NCBI GenBank assembly: GCA_026014905.1
Contig: JAOZHK010000157.1
Span: forward strand, 1-14,974
DNA length: 14,974 nt
Reading direction: 5' to 3'
From: Candidatus Bathyarchaeota archaeon
GTDB lineage: Archaea; Thermoproteota; Bathyarchaeia; RBG-16-48-13; GCA-020355125
Shown here: positions 6,427-13,806 of the stretch, in pieces
Layout: each line of letters opens with the position of its first letter
Numbering within the stretch: position 1 is the first letter of the stretch
Program-made: the position numbers and the translations under genes
The notes under the pieces: generated by a model
Seen by the model: only the letters and a program-made list of their open reading frames with translations
Databases searched by the model: none
What the model was told of the DNA's origin: nothing

Positions 6427-7604
6427 AAGAGATTGTTATTCATTGGAGGAAGGGTTCGTCGTACAGATAAGGTGGCTTCATCAAACTGATACTGGTCCTT
6501 ATATCTGTTTATGGCATCTAGATCAGGGTTAAAACCCAAGCCTGGTACATTAGGCAAATCTATCCAACCGTTAACTGGACGTATGCTATCAGGCATGAAA
6601 CGGCATCCCGATTCTTCTTGAAATTTCCGAAGAGTTGTGTTAGGAAGGCGGTTACCATCAAAAAATTCTACAATCATTCCATTAGATGCTGCAGCTACAC
6701 AATGAGCACTTACAATACCTGCCCCATGTGGACACATTGGGAGGTTAAACGCTTCAGCCATCCCACCAACCTTCATATATTCTGTTATACCACCGACTCG
6801 TCCTACATCCGCTTGAACAATATCGATACAATTCCTGATCAATAATTCCTTAAAACCCCACTTCGTGTATTCACTCTCGCCTCCTGCTATAGGAATCTCA
6901 GTTGCTGATCGAATCTGCTGATAACCCGAGTAATCTTCTGCAATCACTGGTTCTTCAAGCCAATTCACATCATAGCGTTCAAGACGCTTCGCGACACGTA
7001 TCGCAGTCGCAACCGACCATCCATTGTTAGCATCGACCATGAGATCAATTGAAGATCCTATCGCATCTCGTACTGCTTTAACGCGTTCGAGATCTTCGCG
7101 CCACTTTTTACGACCCACTTTCATCTTGACCGCTCGAAATCCTTCTTCAACCCAACTCATTTGTTCTTTCACCAAATCATCGTGAGTTAATGAGAGAACT
7201 CCTCCACTTCCATATCCTGGTACGCGATCTCGGTAACCTCCTAACAGCTTATATACTGGCGCATTCAACTTCTTCCCAATGATATCCCATAACCCAACGT
7301 CGATCCAGCTGATCGCTCGCATCATTCCTCGGGAGCGCCCTTGGTTAAAAAATTGCCAATACAAATGATGCCAAATCTTTTGAATATGCAGAGGATCCGA
7401 TCCAATTATCACAGATTTGATCGCAGATAAAGCATCACCAGAAATTCCTGTCGGGATAAAGCCAGAAATCTCCTCATCTGTCAAAATCTCAGTATATTCC
7501 CATGTCACAAGATTCCCTCCGTGATTGATCGCATCGCGAAACACGGGTTGTCCAATAACTTTCCCAATTAAACGTTCTCGTGGAACAATATCTACGATTT
7601 TCAT
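6414..7604 (-). CDS. Enolase-superfamily protein, mandelate racemase group (sugar-acid dehydratase candidate)
   Basis: Predicted Mg2+-dependent enzyme that removes a proton alpha to a carboxylate, usually dehydrating an aldonic acid to a 2-keto-3-deoxy acid. In 396 residues the barrel motifs appear in order: K160-M-K162 (KxK base), D191 in MVDANNGW, E217 in WLEEP and E243 in AGGESE as metal ligands, then the D266 (QADVGRVGG)-H293 (CPHGAG) dyad of the mandelate racemase group. The N-terminal capping domain covers about 1-125. A C-terminal tail of some 25 residues (after about 370) is less conserved-looking. It is probably monocistronic, with the ATG at 7604. No substrate can be named: galactonate, rhamnonate, fuconate and gluconate dehydratases share these residues. 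Confidence 0.9.
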   Translation of the reverse strand: MKIVDIVPRERLIGKVIGQPVFRDAINHGGNLVTWEYTEILTDEEISGFIPTGISGDALSAIKSVIIGSDPLHIQKIWHHLYWQFFNQGRSRGMMRAISWIDVGLWDIIGKKLNAPVYKLLGGYRDRVPGYGSGGVLSLTHDDLVKEQMSWVEEGFRAVKMKVGRKKWREDLERVKAVRDAIGSSIDLMVDANNGWSVATAIRVAKRLERYDVNWLEEPVIAEDYSGYQQIRSATEIPIAGGESEYTKWGFKELLIRNCIDIVQADVGRVGGITEYMKVGGMAEAFNLPMCPHGAGIVSAHCVAAASNGMIVEFFDGNRLPNTTLRKFQEESGCRFMPDSIRPVNGWIDLPNVPGLGFNPDLDAINRYKDQYQFDEATLSVRRTLPPMNNNLFQSL

Positions 7605-7739
7605 GCTCAGTTACCCACAATCTATTATTAAGCAATACATATTAATTCAATCATAGTAAATATTTTGGCTTAGGCTCACAAAACATAATCCTACGAGACC
7701 CTTCTCATAAATAAAGCAAACATGTTAATCGAATCTTCC

Positions 7740-7759
7740 ATATCCAGTGAGCTGGATAT
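7740..7759. repeat. 8-bp inverted repeat (ATATCCAG-TGAG-CTGGATAT)
   Basis: A perfect 8-bp stem with a 4-base loop in the divergent gap between the enolase-family gene (start 7604) and tRNA-Thr. It may be a regulator site or a hairpin. It lies about 136 bases upstream of the ATG at 7604. Confidence 0.5.
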
Positions 7760-7784
7760 AAACGCATGCACTCACTTGGATAAA

Positions 7785-7795
7785 ACGCGTGCGTA
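7785..7795. repeat. CG-rich alternating purine-pyrimidine tract
   Basis: ACGCGTGCGTA, with the same 10-mer as at 1245. A second alternating stretch, ACGCATGCAC, lies at 7762-7771. Confidence 0.7.
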
Positions 7796-7849
7796 GCCCA
7801 TAGCAACAATTTTATTACATTAGAAGAGAGTCCATAGATGAGAATATAT

Positions 7850-7935
7850 GCCTCGGTGGCTTAGACGGCATAGCAGCGGCCTCGTAGCTATCGTGAGAGA
7901 GCCGCAGGTCGCGGGTTCAAATCCCGCCCGAGGCT
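7850..7935 (+). tRNA. tRNA-Thr (CGT anticodon) with a 13-nt intron; CCA encoded
   Basis: The acceptor stem is GCCTCGG/CCGAGGC, the D arm begins GCTTAG, and the anticodon stem is GCGGC/GCCGC. After removing 7887-7899 the loop is CTCGTAA with anticodon CGU at 7883-7885. The T arm is GCGGG TTCAAAT CCCGC. Discriminator U73 (7935) fits archaeal tRNA-Thr, and CCA follows at 7936-7938. The short variable loop rules out Ser(CGA), the only other anticodon a shifted intron would give. A TATA-like TTTTATTA (7810-7817) is upstream. A degraded integrase begins about 50 bases downstream, as expected if this tRNA is an attachment site. Confidence 0.9.
7887..7899 (+). other. tRNA-Thr intron (position 37/38, 13 nt)
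   Basis: The BHB has bulges TA^G and AG^A around the central helix CTCG:TGAG (last pair G-U). The hairpin inside is minimal. It is a very short archaeal tRNA intron at the canonical site. Confidence 0.75.
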
Positions 7936-7956
7936 CCACACCACAAATATAAAAGC

Positions 7957-7977
7957 CCTTTTTCCCATCTTCTTTTG
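7957..7977 (+). terminator. Oligo-T terminator after tRNA-Thr
   Basis: Two T runs, CCCTTTTTCCC and TCTTCTTTT, 22-42 bases past the tRNA 3' end, before the integrase remnant. Archaeal termination uses such T tracts. Confidence 0.4.
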
Positions 7978-7984
7978 ACCATCA

Positions 7985-9179
7985 TTGTATCGACGCATCG
8001 ATATCCATGATTTTATCTCACGACTTCATACCGCAGAGCAGCGTGTCCAAGCAGCCAACCCTATCACCCCACGCAATGCTGAACTCATCCAACAGTTTGA
8101 ACATGCGATTTTTGCGGAGGGCCTTAGCACTGGACGAGTCACTAAGTATGTCTTGACGCTACGGAAACTCGCGAAATGGCTGGGAAAAAACTTCGATGCT
8201 GCTAAAAAACAAGACATCGAAAATCTTGTCATGCAATTGGAGCGCAGTGACTATTCAGTGTGGACCAAGCACGACTACAAAGTCGCCATTAAGCGCTTCT
8301 ACAAATGGTTGAATGGCGGAGACGAGTATCCTGAAGCCGTCAAGTGGATTACGACCACTTTTAAGAAAAAAGGATAGTCTCCTCCCCCAAGATCTCCTCA
8401 CCGAATAAGATGTGAAACGACTCGTCGATACCGCAAACACACCACGAAATAAAGCGTTCATCATCACACTCTACGAGAGTGGAGCCAGGATCGGGGAACT
8501 CGGCAACATGCAGATACGAGATGTCGTGTTTGAAGATCGTTATACGACCTTGATGCTACAAGGCAAAACCGACTCCCGCCGCGTTATCGTAGTCGCTGCT
8601 ACGCCGTATCTAAATACATGGATCCAGCACCACCCATTACAAGAGAATCCGGAATCCCCGTTGTGGGTGAATCAAGGCACGGTAAATCGCAACCAGGCAA
8701 TGAGTTATCCTGCGCTGGCGAAAGTCCTGAAAGTTACAGCGAAACGTGCTAACCTGAGGAAAAGGGTAACTCCTCATCAATTTCGCCATAGTCGTGCCAC
8801 CTTCTTAGCTACAAAGCTAACCGAAGCGCAGATGAACCAGATCTTTGGGTGGAAGCAGGGATCCGATATGCCCAGTATCTATGTCCACTTATCGGGGCGG
8901 GATGTCGATGATGCCATTCTTGGCGTGTATGGATTGAAGGACGAAACTATTGAAAAACCCAAACTGACGCCACGGATCTGCCCGCGCTGCGATGTCAGCA
9001 ATGTGTATAATGCCAAGTTCTGCTCCCGCTGTGGATTAGCCCTCGATATTCACGCAGCAACACAGTTGGAAGCCGCGCGCGAGCAAACTGATACGTTGAT
9101 GAATGTTCTAATGCAAGACAGGGAGTTCCAAGCTTTACTGACGAAGAAATTGAAAGAATATGATCTCTTAGCTAGCTAG
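7985..9179 (+). pseudogene. Tyrosine recombinase (XerC/D-like integrase) with zinc ribbon, broken by frameshift and stop
   Basis: Two open segments together form one integrase. Segment 1 (TTG 7985 to stop 8375) is the core-binding domain. Segment 2 (from about 8373) reads SLLPQDLLTE, then an in-frame TAA at 8406-8408, then DVKRLVDTANTPRNK and the catalytic domain. The frame changes in the A6 run at 8366-8371. All catalytic residues survive (numbered from 8412): R26 in GARIGEL, K52, H122-x-x-R125, W147 and Y157. A zinc ribbon follows (C190-x2-C193, C204-x2-C207), then a helical tail. It once integrated a mobile element, very likely at the adjacent tRNA-Thr. The two lesions look recent because the rest is intact. 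Sequencing error could explain one lesion, less easily both. The C-terminal LLAS and stop are encoded by a TTAGCTAGCTAG palindrome. Confidence 0.85.
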
Positions 9180-9180
9180 C
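9167..9180. repeat. CTAG palindrome at integrase 3' end, copy 1
   Basis: CTTAGCTAGCTAGC. Its first 12 bases recur directly at 9204-9215. TAG occurs in all three frames on both strands. Confidence 0.65.
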
Positions 9181-9186
9181 TTCCAA

Positions 9187-9199
9187 GTACGCGCGCACA
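9187..9199. repeat. CG-rich alternating purine-pyrimidine tract
   Basis: GTACGCGCGCACA, lying between the two CTTAGCTAGCTA copies in a convergent gap. Confidence 0.7.
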
Positions 9200-9203
9200 G
9201 ATA

Positions 9204-9215
9204 CTTAGCTAGCTA
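9204..9215. repeat. CTAG palindrome at nitroreductase 3' end, copy 2
   Basis: CTTAGCTAGCTA, a perfect copy of 9167-9178. It supplies the TAG stop (minus strand, 9213-9215) of the nitroreductase remnant. Confidence 0.65.
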
Positions 9216-9759
9216 AATCCATTTAATCCTGGGTTCGACGTATCTGCCATGACTATCCATAAAGCGTACGTTTGGGTCATCCTTGGGATAGCCCAGTAGA
9301 ATTGGTCCGTAGAGGCGTTCTTTTTCCGTGAGTTCAAGGGCTTGGACGATCTCAGCGTTACTTGTGATCATCATGCCGAATCCAACGTAGCAGCTACCGA
9401 GACCGAGTGAGGTTGCGGCAAGCATGATGTTTTCACAGGCCAGCGCACAGCTCACCGCGTTAGCCTTTAGACCAATAATAAAGAGGATTACTGGGGCAGA
9501 GTGGTACACCAAGTCTTTGGGTTCGGGTTTTAATTGGTAGAGCCTCATGATGTTCTCATACAGTTTCGGTTGTGTCTCTTCTATGGTATCTATGAACCTT
9601 TTCCAGATTGGCATTGCAGTCTCAACGAGTTGTTGCTTGAACGCGCGCGCGTGTAGGCACATCATTTTGGGTAGTTACTTCGATAAGCGCACGTGGACAA
9701 TTTTCAACGCAGATCTGGTCTCGATTACATTTCTCAGCATTTACAATAAATAGGATCAT
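9213..9759 (-). pseudogene. Ferredoxin/nitroreductase-family protein with internal deletion and frameshift
   Basis: The intact family has an N-terminal ferredoxin domain followed by an FMN nitroreductase domain, about 270 residues. Here the ATG at 9759, after AAGGT, encodes 45 residues beginning MILFIVNAEKCNRDQICVENCPRALIEV. This is a cluster motif CxxDxxCxxxCP with Asp at the usual second Cys. The frame then runs out of homology at PTRAR. The downstream frame (9665 to 9213) resumes only at the second half of the nitroreductase: LVYHSAPVILFI, CALACENIMLAATSLGLGSCYVGF, LGYP and EPRIKW. The second ferredoxin motif and the RRSxR FMN half, roughly 80-100 residues, are missing. The junction is the tract ACGCGCGCGCGTGT. 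The product is almost certainly non-functional. Confidence 0.85.
9641..9655. repeat. CG-rich alternating tract at the nitroreductase deletion junction
   Basis: Fifteen alternating bases, ACGCGCGCGCGTGTA, placed exactly where the ferredoxin part ends and the out-of-frame nitroreductase part begins. Confidence 0.8.
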
Positions 9760-9831
9760 CAAAACGACCTTCTTATTAGTCTACTCTAATCACTATTTAA
9801 GTCAGGTCGTTGTTCGTAATTTCGGAGAATA

Positions 9832-9843
9832 ACGCACGCGCGT
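9832..9843. repeat. CG-rich alternating purine-pyrimidine tract
   Basis: ACGCACGCGCGT between the divergent nitroreductase remnant and the FAD oxidoreductase gene. Confidence 0.7.
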
Positions 9844-9952
9844 TTTCATTTAGTTAATGAGCCTGGCAATCTTTCAGTTGTTCAAATCATGGAAGCTAAC
9901 ATTTATTAATTTTCCAAGGTCTATTCCCAGTTAGATAACTAGGTGTGACTTT

Positions 9953-11338
9953 TTGTTGGATTTTATTGTAGAGCCTCAGAAGAGGATACCTGTAATTGAT
10001 CAAGCAGATGTGATAGTTGTTGGCGGAGGTTCAGCTGGTGTTCCTGCAGCTATTGCAGCAGCGCGAAATGGAGCGGATGTGATGATTATTGAAAGAGGCA
10101 ATTGCCTAGGAGGGACTATGACAGGGGGATTGATGACACGGATGGATACCTCCCACGCTTATTGGGGGAAGATACCACATGAAAAACGCGTTGCTCGTGG
10201 CCTTTATCTAGAAATTCTTCATAAATGTCGTGAGCTTGGAGGTGTAATCGAAGAATATCGTTTAAAAGAATATCTTGGGGGGATGCTTAGTGGTGTGGAA
10301 GTTTTTGATCCACAAATATTGAAGTTTGTACTTCAGGAAATAGTGCAACAGGCGAACGTTCGGCTACTGTACCATACAATGGCGGTTGATACAATTGCTG
10401 AAGAACAGAAAGTACAGGCGATCATTATAGAGAATAAGTCCGGGCGACAAGCTGTAGAGGGTCAGATATTTATTGATTCTACGGGAGATGGTGATATTGC
10501 GACTCAAGCTGGCGCGCATTATGAGAAGGGACGCGTGCAAGACGGCCTTTTGCAACCGGTTACAACAACGTTTCGGGTAGGAGGAGTCAATCTTGATAAA
10601 GTTTTTCAGATTTATGGAAAAAAACAGCAAATCATGAGGGATCGAATTTCCGTGAGCGACCGCCCATTTCAAGAAGAAGTAAAGGCTGCGAAAGAAGATG
10701 GCGTCTATGACTTTCCAGCAGGCCGTTTTTGGTTTCATCTGACACCTATCAATGACCAAATCTATGTGAATACTGTTAGAGTCCATGGAATTGATGCTAC
10801 ATGTACAAAAGACCTGACACGCGCTGAGGTTGAAGGACTCAAGCAAGTAATACAACTTATGAATTTTATGAGACGATATATGAAGGGATTTGAACAAGCC
10901 CATCTTGTTGATATTGGATCATATATTGGAGTGAGAGAATCGCGCCGAATTTTAGGTGAGTATGTGTTAACCAAGGAAGATGTATTAGGCGCGACAAAAT
11001 TTCCCGATGCAATTGCTGCGTGTTCGATTCGAATTGATATACATAATCCAACTGGGATTGGTGGACTCTTTCTCGCTCCACCAGATGGAGATTATTATCA
11101 GATTCCATATCGATGTGTCTTAGCTAAGCATTTAGCTAATGTTCTAATAACTGGACGATGCATTTCAGCATCACATGAGGCTCATGGATCAGTTCGACAA
11201 GTTCCAGCCGCTATACCAATAGCAGAGGGCGCTGGAACTGCTGCAGCAATGGCTATCCATGAAAACACGGGGCTTAGAAAGATCGATATAAAATCGCTTC
11301 AAAAAAGACTCATTAGTCAGGGAGCCTTTATTGGGTAA
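9953..11338 (+). CDS. FAD-dependent oxidoreductase (FAD_oxidored type)
   Basis: A 461-residue flavoprotein. The N-terminal Rossmann fold is clear: ADVIVVGGGSAGVPAAIAAA with GGGSAG at 24-29, the ribose-binding E47 (IIERG) and GGTMTGGL at 53-60. A second FAD motif lies near the C-terminus, GRCISASHEAHGSVR followed by AIPIAEGAGTAAA (401-432). It matches the broad PF12831-like family of bacterial and archaeal FAD proteins, whose substrates are mostly unknown. There are no cluster cysteines, membrane segment or export signal. TTG at 9953 is taken as the start because AGGTG lies seven bases upstream; the next TTG is one codon on. It converges on the Ldh2-type dehydrogenase, 46 bases apart, so no operon is evident. 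Confidence 0.88.
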   Translation: MLDFIVEPQKRIPVIDQADVIVVGGGSAGVPAAIAAARNGADVMIIERGNCLGGTMTGGLMTRMDTSHAYWGKIPHEKRVARGLYLEILHKCRELGGVIEEYRLKEYLGGMLSGVEVFDPQILKFVLQEIVQQANVRLLYHTMAVDTIAEEQKVQAIIIENKSGRQAVEGQIFIDSTGDGDIATQAGAHYEKGRVQDGLLQPVTTTFRVGGVNLDKVFQIYGKKQQIMRDRISVSDRPFQEEVKAAKEDGVYDFPAGRFWFHLTPINDQIYVNTVRVHGIDATCTKDLTRAEVEGLKQVIQLMNFMRRYMKGFEQAHLVDIGSYIGVRESRRILGEYVLTKEDVLGATKFPDAIAACSIRIDIHNPTGIGGLFLAPPDGDYYQIPYRCVLAKHLANVLITGRCISASHEAHGSVRQVPAAIPIAEGAGTAAAMAIHENTGLRKIDIKSLQKRLISQGAFIG

Positions 11339-11384
11339 GCTCTCTCATCAATGACCCTGAGCTCTGCCGACAGGTTAGCGGCGG

Positions 11385-12422
11385 TTACAAACCCATTTCT
11401 TTATTGACATCAATACCAAGTTCCTTGCCGACGTCAATGAAATTCTTCCAGAAAAGGTCATCGACAAGGATTCCCTCTTTCGTCCGCTGCTCCCTCACTC
11501 GCCATTCTCGTTCGAAAGGCATTAATACTTCTTTTCCAGGCAATGGTGGACACGATTTGATGTATTGAATTAAGTCATCAGTTCGTTCTTTAAAGGTTTG
11601 AACCGGCATGAAACCGCCAGGATCCAACGCCATGAACGTATGCCCCCATAAGTAGGGCTCATTCTCCTTCTCAATACCAAGGTCAGGGAGAAACATGGGA
11701 AGGGCGGCGATGATGACGCTGAGTCCATAGCCTTTGTAGGTGCCGAAGGGCACCATTAACCCGCCCTGCAAGTACGCATTCGGGTCGGTGGTGGGAGTAC
11801 CGTCTTTGTCGAGGAGCCAGCCTTCCGGTGCTTTCTCGCCCCGTGCCGCCATCACGGCGATATGACCACCTGCAACCATACTCGTCGCGATATCGAGGAG
11901 GATGGGGTTTTCCTGATCCGCGGGAATGCTGATAGCCATCGGGTTGGTGCCAAAGCGCCCTTCCCGTCCATTATAAGGGGTGATGCGGCCACCGGTCGTG
12001 GTGACCCGGCAGGTTACAATCCCAATCATATCCTGCTGTGCCGCCATAAGGGCATAATAAAAGAGACCTCCAATGTGTTCACTAACGGTGGAGACCCAGC
12101 CCATTCGATAGGCATGCGCTTTCTGGATGGCGGCTTCCATCGCTTGCTTCCCGACGACGTGCCCGAACTCACAGCCGCCTTCCCACAGCGCGGTTGTTGG
12201 AGTGTCTTTCAAGACTTTGATCTCTGCATCGGATTGAATCCGCCCGTTTTGCAAGTTCCGGAGGTGCCCAGGGAGCGCTCGGATCCCGTGTGAGTCGATG
12301 CCAAAGAGGCTTGCTTCCATCAGCACGTCGGTTAGTATGGAGGCTTGTTCTGTAGAGGCGTCAGCAGCAGCTAACATTTTCGAACTTAATTCACGAAGTT
12401 TATCTCCTGGAAATGTAGGCAT
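11385..12422 (-). CDS. Ldh2/MDH2-type NAD(P)-dependent 2-hydroxyacid dehydrogenase (malate/lactate dehydrogenase-like)
   Basis: 345 residues, normal for the Ldh2 (malate/L-lactate/L-sulfolactate) dehydrogenase family, which is unrelated to Rossmann-fold LDH and oxidises (S)-2-hydroxy acids with NAD(P). Seen motifs are FGIDSHGIR (40-48), the candidate catalytic H116 in TVSEHIGG, GREGRFGTNPMAISIP (152-167), LLDIATSMVAGG (175-186), PEGWLLDKDGTPTTDP (199-214) and FGTYKGYGL with K230. The ATG at 12422 lacks a strong ribosome site. Its bases are noticeably richer in G+C than neighbouring genes, which may indicate transfer. It is monocistronic and convergent with the FAD oxidoreductase. Malate is a tempting substrate given fumarase in the window, but the family is broad and the substrate cannot be read from the sequence. 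Confidence 0.9.
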   Translation of the reverse strand: MPTFPGDKLRELSSKMLAAADASTEQASILTDVLMEASLFGIDSHGIRALPGHLRNLQNGRIQSDAEIKVLKDTPTTALWEGGCEFGHVVGKQAMEAAIQKAHAYRMGWVSTVSEHIGGLFYYALMAAQQDMIGIVTCRVTTTGGRITPYNGREGRFGTNPMAISIPADQENPILLDIATSMVAGGHIAVMAARGEKAPEGWLLDKDGTPTTDPNAYLQGGLMVPFGTYKGYGLSVIIAALPMFLPDLGIEKENEPYLWGHTFMALDPGGFMPVQTFKERTDDLIQYIKSCPPLPGKEVLMPFEREWRVREQRTKEGILVDDLFWKNFIDVGKELGIDVNKEMGL

Positions 12423-12588
12423 GTCACATCAACTACATATGATATTTAGACACAATATAAAACTTCGTTAGCATTTTGAGTTGAACATGCACACCTAAAA
12501 TAATTGACAAAGATGATGAAATCTCTTAGCTCATTGTCTTAAAGAATGATATTTAAATGTGCAATTATCAAATGAATAAATTGATATG

Positions 12589-12598
12589 ACGCGTATAC
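12589..12598. repeat. Short CG/AT alternating tract
   Basis: ACGCGTATAC in the divergent gap before the DUF454 gene. It is weaker than the others and overlaps a possible TATA element (TATACTTTA). Confidence 0.45.
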
Positions 12599-12619
12599 TT
12601 TACATTGAATTGTTAAATT

Positions 12620-13006
12620 ATGGGTTTTATTACAGGTAAAATAAAACGGATATTTTTCATTTTTCTTGGAACAATTTTTCTTGGAATAGGATCTATTGGA
12701 ATTATTCTACCAATTTTACCTACTACCCCTTTTCTACTTCTAGCTGCTGCATGTTATATTCGTGGATCACCACGCCTTTATCAAAAATTAATTTCCAGTC
12801 GTGTTTTAGGAGAGTTCATTAGTAACTATATAACAGGGAAAGGAATGAGGCGGCGACAGAAAGGAGTCGCCCTTTTCTCTATGTGGCTGATGATCTCGGT
12901 TACAATTATATTTTTTTTAGATGATGTTTTTTTACGTATTTTGCTTTTAGTGATTGCTGGAGCTGTGAGTGCCCATATTCTTAGTTTACCTACGTTCCAT
13001 GAGTGA
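12620..13006 (+). CDS. DUF454 (YbaN-like) small membrane protein
   Basis: 128 residues matching the YbaN/DUF454 pattern: FLGTIFLGIGSIGIILPILPTTPFLLLAAAC (about 15-45), GSPRLYQKLIS, then KGMRRRQKG before two more helices. There are three to four membrane segments (12-33, 36-47, 81-98, 102-121). The function of the family is unknown. The ATG at 12620 has no ribosome site, while TATACTTTA lies about 20 bases upstream, so the message may be leaderless. A tandem ATTTTTCTTGGAA repeat occurs within the coding sequence. The winged-helix gene 113 bases downstream has its own ribosome site. Confidence 0.88.
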   Translation: MGFITGKIKRIFFIFLGTIFLGIGSIGIILPILPTTPFLLLAAACYIRGSPRLYQKLISSRVLGEFISNYITGKGMRRRQKGVALFSMWLMISVTIIFFLDDVFLRILLLVIAGAVSAHILSLPTFHE

Positions 13007-13009
13007 TAT

Positions 13010-13019
13010 CGCGCGCGTG
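13010..13019. repeat. CG-rich alternating purine-pyrimidine tract
   Basis: CGCGCGCGTG, immediately after the DUF454 stop codon. Confidence 0.7.
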
Positions 13020-13119
13020 GCCCTCTATACCAAGTAGGAGATAAAATTTTAAATAATAACTTTATTTCTGACACAATTTATACTATTAACAATCTTTTTA
13101 ATTAGATTAGGGATTCAAT

Positions 13120-13488
13120 TTGCGAATAGAGAAAATCCAAATCGACAAAAGTAAAGCTATCAATGTTCTCGTTATTGATGAAACTCCTGAAGAATGGCGA
13201 TTATGGCGAGCGTTTAATCGAGTACTAAGTCGCCAAGACGATCTAGCATTAAAAGTATATGCATTCTTACAGGAAAAAGGAGAGAACGTGCTAGCTCGAG
13301 ACGTCGCTATGAAGGTTAATTCCTCTCTCCATGCTGTTCGTCGAGCGTTGAATGATCTTTTAGATTTAGAACTTGTCACACGAGAACGAATGCGGAAAGA
13401 TAACTGGACATTAAACTTTTGGAGAGTTAATAAAAACATCTCAGGCGTTCTCAGAATTATTCCACCAAGATATTCACGTGAAGACTGA
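13120..13488 (+). CDS. Small winged-helix DNA-binding protein
   Basis: 122 residues. The central part (about 40-95) reads as a winged helix: DDLALKVYAFLQEKG (helix 1), LARDVAMKVN (helix 2), SSLHAVRRALNDLLDLELVTR (recognition helix and turn) and a short wing. The N-terminal 35 residues (IEKIQIDKSKAINVLVIDET) may form a dimer strand. The C-terminal segment (NFWRVNKNISGVLRIIPP) is unassigned. TTG at 13120 follows AGGGA by six bases. It is probably a transcription regulator, and no ligand domain is visible. A candidate target is any of the inverted repeats nearby, but nothing links them. The specific family is not recognised. Confidence 0.7.
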   Translation: MRIEKIQIDKSKAINVLVIDETPEEWRLWRAFNRVLSRQDDLALKVYAFLQEKGENVLARDVAMKVNSSLHAVRRALNDLLDLELVTRERMRKDNWTLNFWRVNKNISGVLRIIPPRYSRED

Positions 13489-13518
13489 TAACAAATGAGC
13501 TCGTACAAGTCTTCGTGA
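13474..13518 (+). repeat. Imperfect inverted repeat across the winged-helix stop codon
   Basis: TCACG-TG-AAGACT pairs with AGTCTTCGTGA: 11 bp with a 2-base bulge and a 21-base loop containing the TGA stop. No T run follows, so it is not a classic terminator. It may be an RNA hairpin or binding site. Confidence 0.4.
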
Positions 13519-13613
13519 CGCATCAGTTAAATCATACAATCATCCTGACGTGAAACCGGTAATATTATATGTTAATAGATGAGATAATGTGAACTCCAAA
13601 GAAGAGGAACATA

Positions 13614-13760
13614 ATGGGTTATTTAGAAGATACCTATCAACAACAACTTGTTACCAATTTGTTATGGTGTCGAAATTACCATTTGAGACTGGCTAAAGAT
13701 ATCGAGAAGCAGCTCAAAGAGCTCTCAAAAAAGCATCAACTTTCCATTCAACTTGAATAA
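13614..13760 (+). CDS. 48-residue hypothetical protein
   Basis: A short gene with a good ribosome site (GAAGAGGAACATA then ATG) and a TATA-like ATTATATG about 45 bases upstream. The product begins MGYLEDTYQQQLVTNLLWCR and continues into an amphipathic helix rich in Lys, Glu and Leu (RLAKDIEKQLKELSKKHQ), ending SIQLE. It has no membrane segment and one cysteine. No family is recognised. The spacing after the winged-helix gene (125 bases) and the separate signals suggest its own transcript. Real translation is likely but not certain at this length. Confidence 0.55.
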   Translation: MGYLEDTYQQQLVTNLLWCRNYHLRLAKDIEKQLKELSKKHQLSIQLE

Positions 13761-13806
13761 CTATTTTTATAATTATAAAAGTTATAAAAACACGTTCTGC
13801 TCTCTC

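Noticed and set aside
7881..7900. tRNA-Ser(CGA) by shifting the intron in the 7850 tRNA
   Set aside because: The gene lacks the long variable arm of tRNA-Ser, and the BHB geometry and U73 support Thr(CGU).
10528..10537. ACGCGTGC inside the FAD oxidoreductase gene as another CG tract
   Set aside because: It is short and fully explained by coding (the KGRVQD region). It was kept out of the intergenic family, though it shows the motif is not wholly absent from genes.
10364..10903. A 179-codon antisense frame inside the FAD oxidoreductase gene
   Set aside because: It is a shadow of the well-supported plus-strand gene, with no motifs or start signals.
11862..12293. A 143-codon plus-strand frame inside the Ldh2 gene
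   Set aside because: It is an antisense shadow of a G+C-rich gene; the minus-strand product has clear family motifs.
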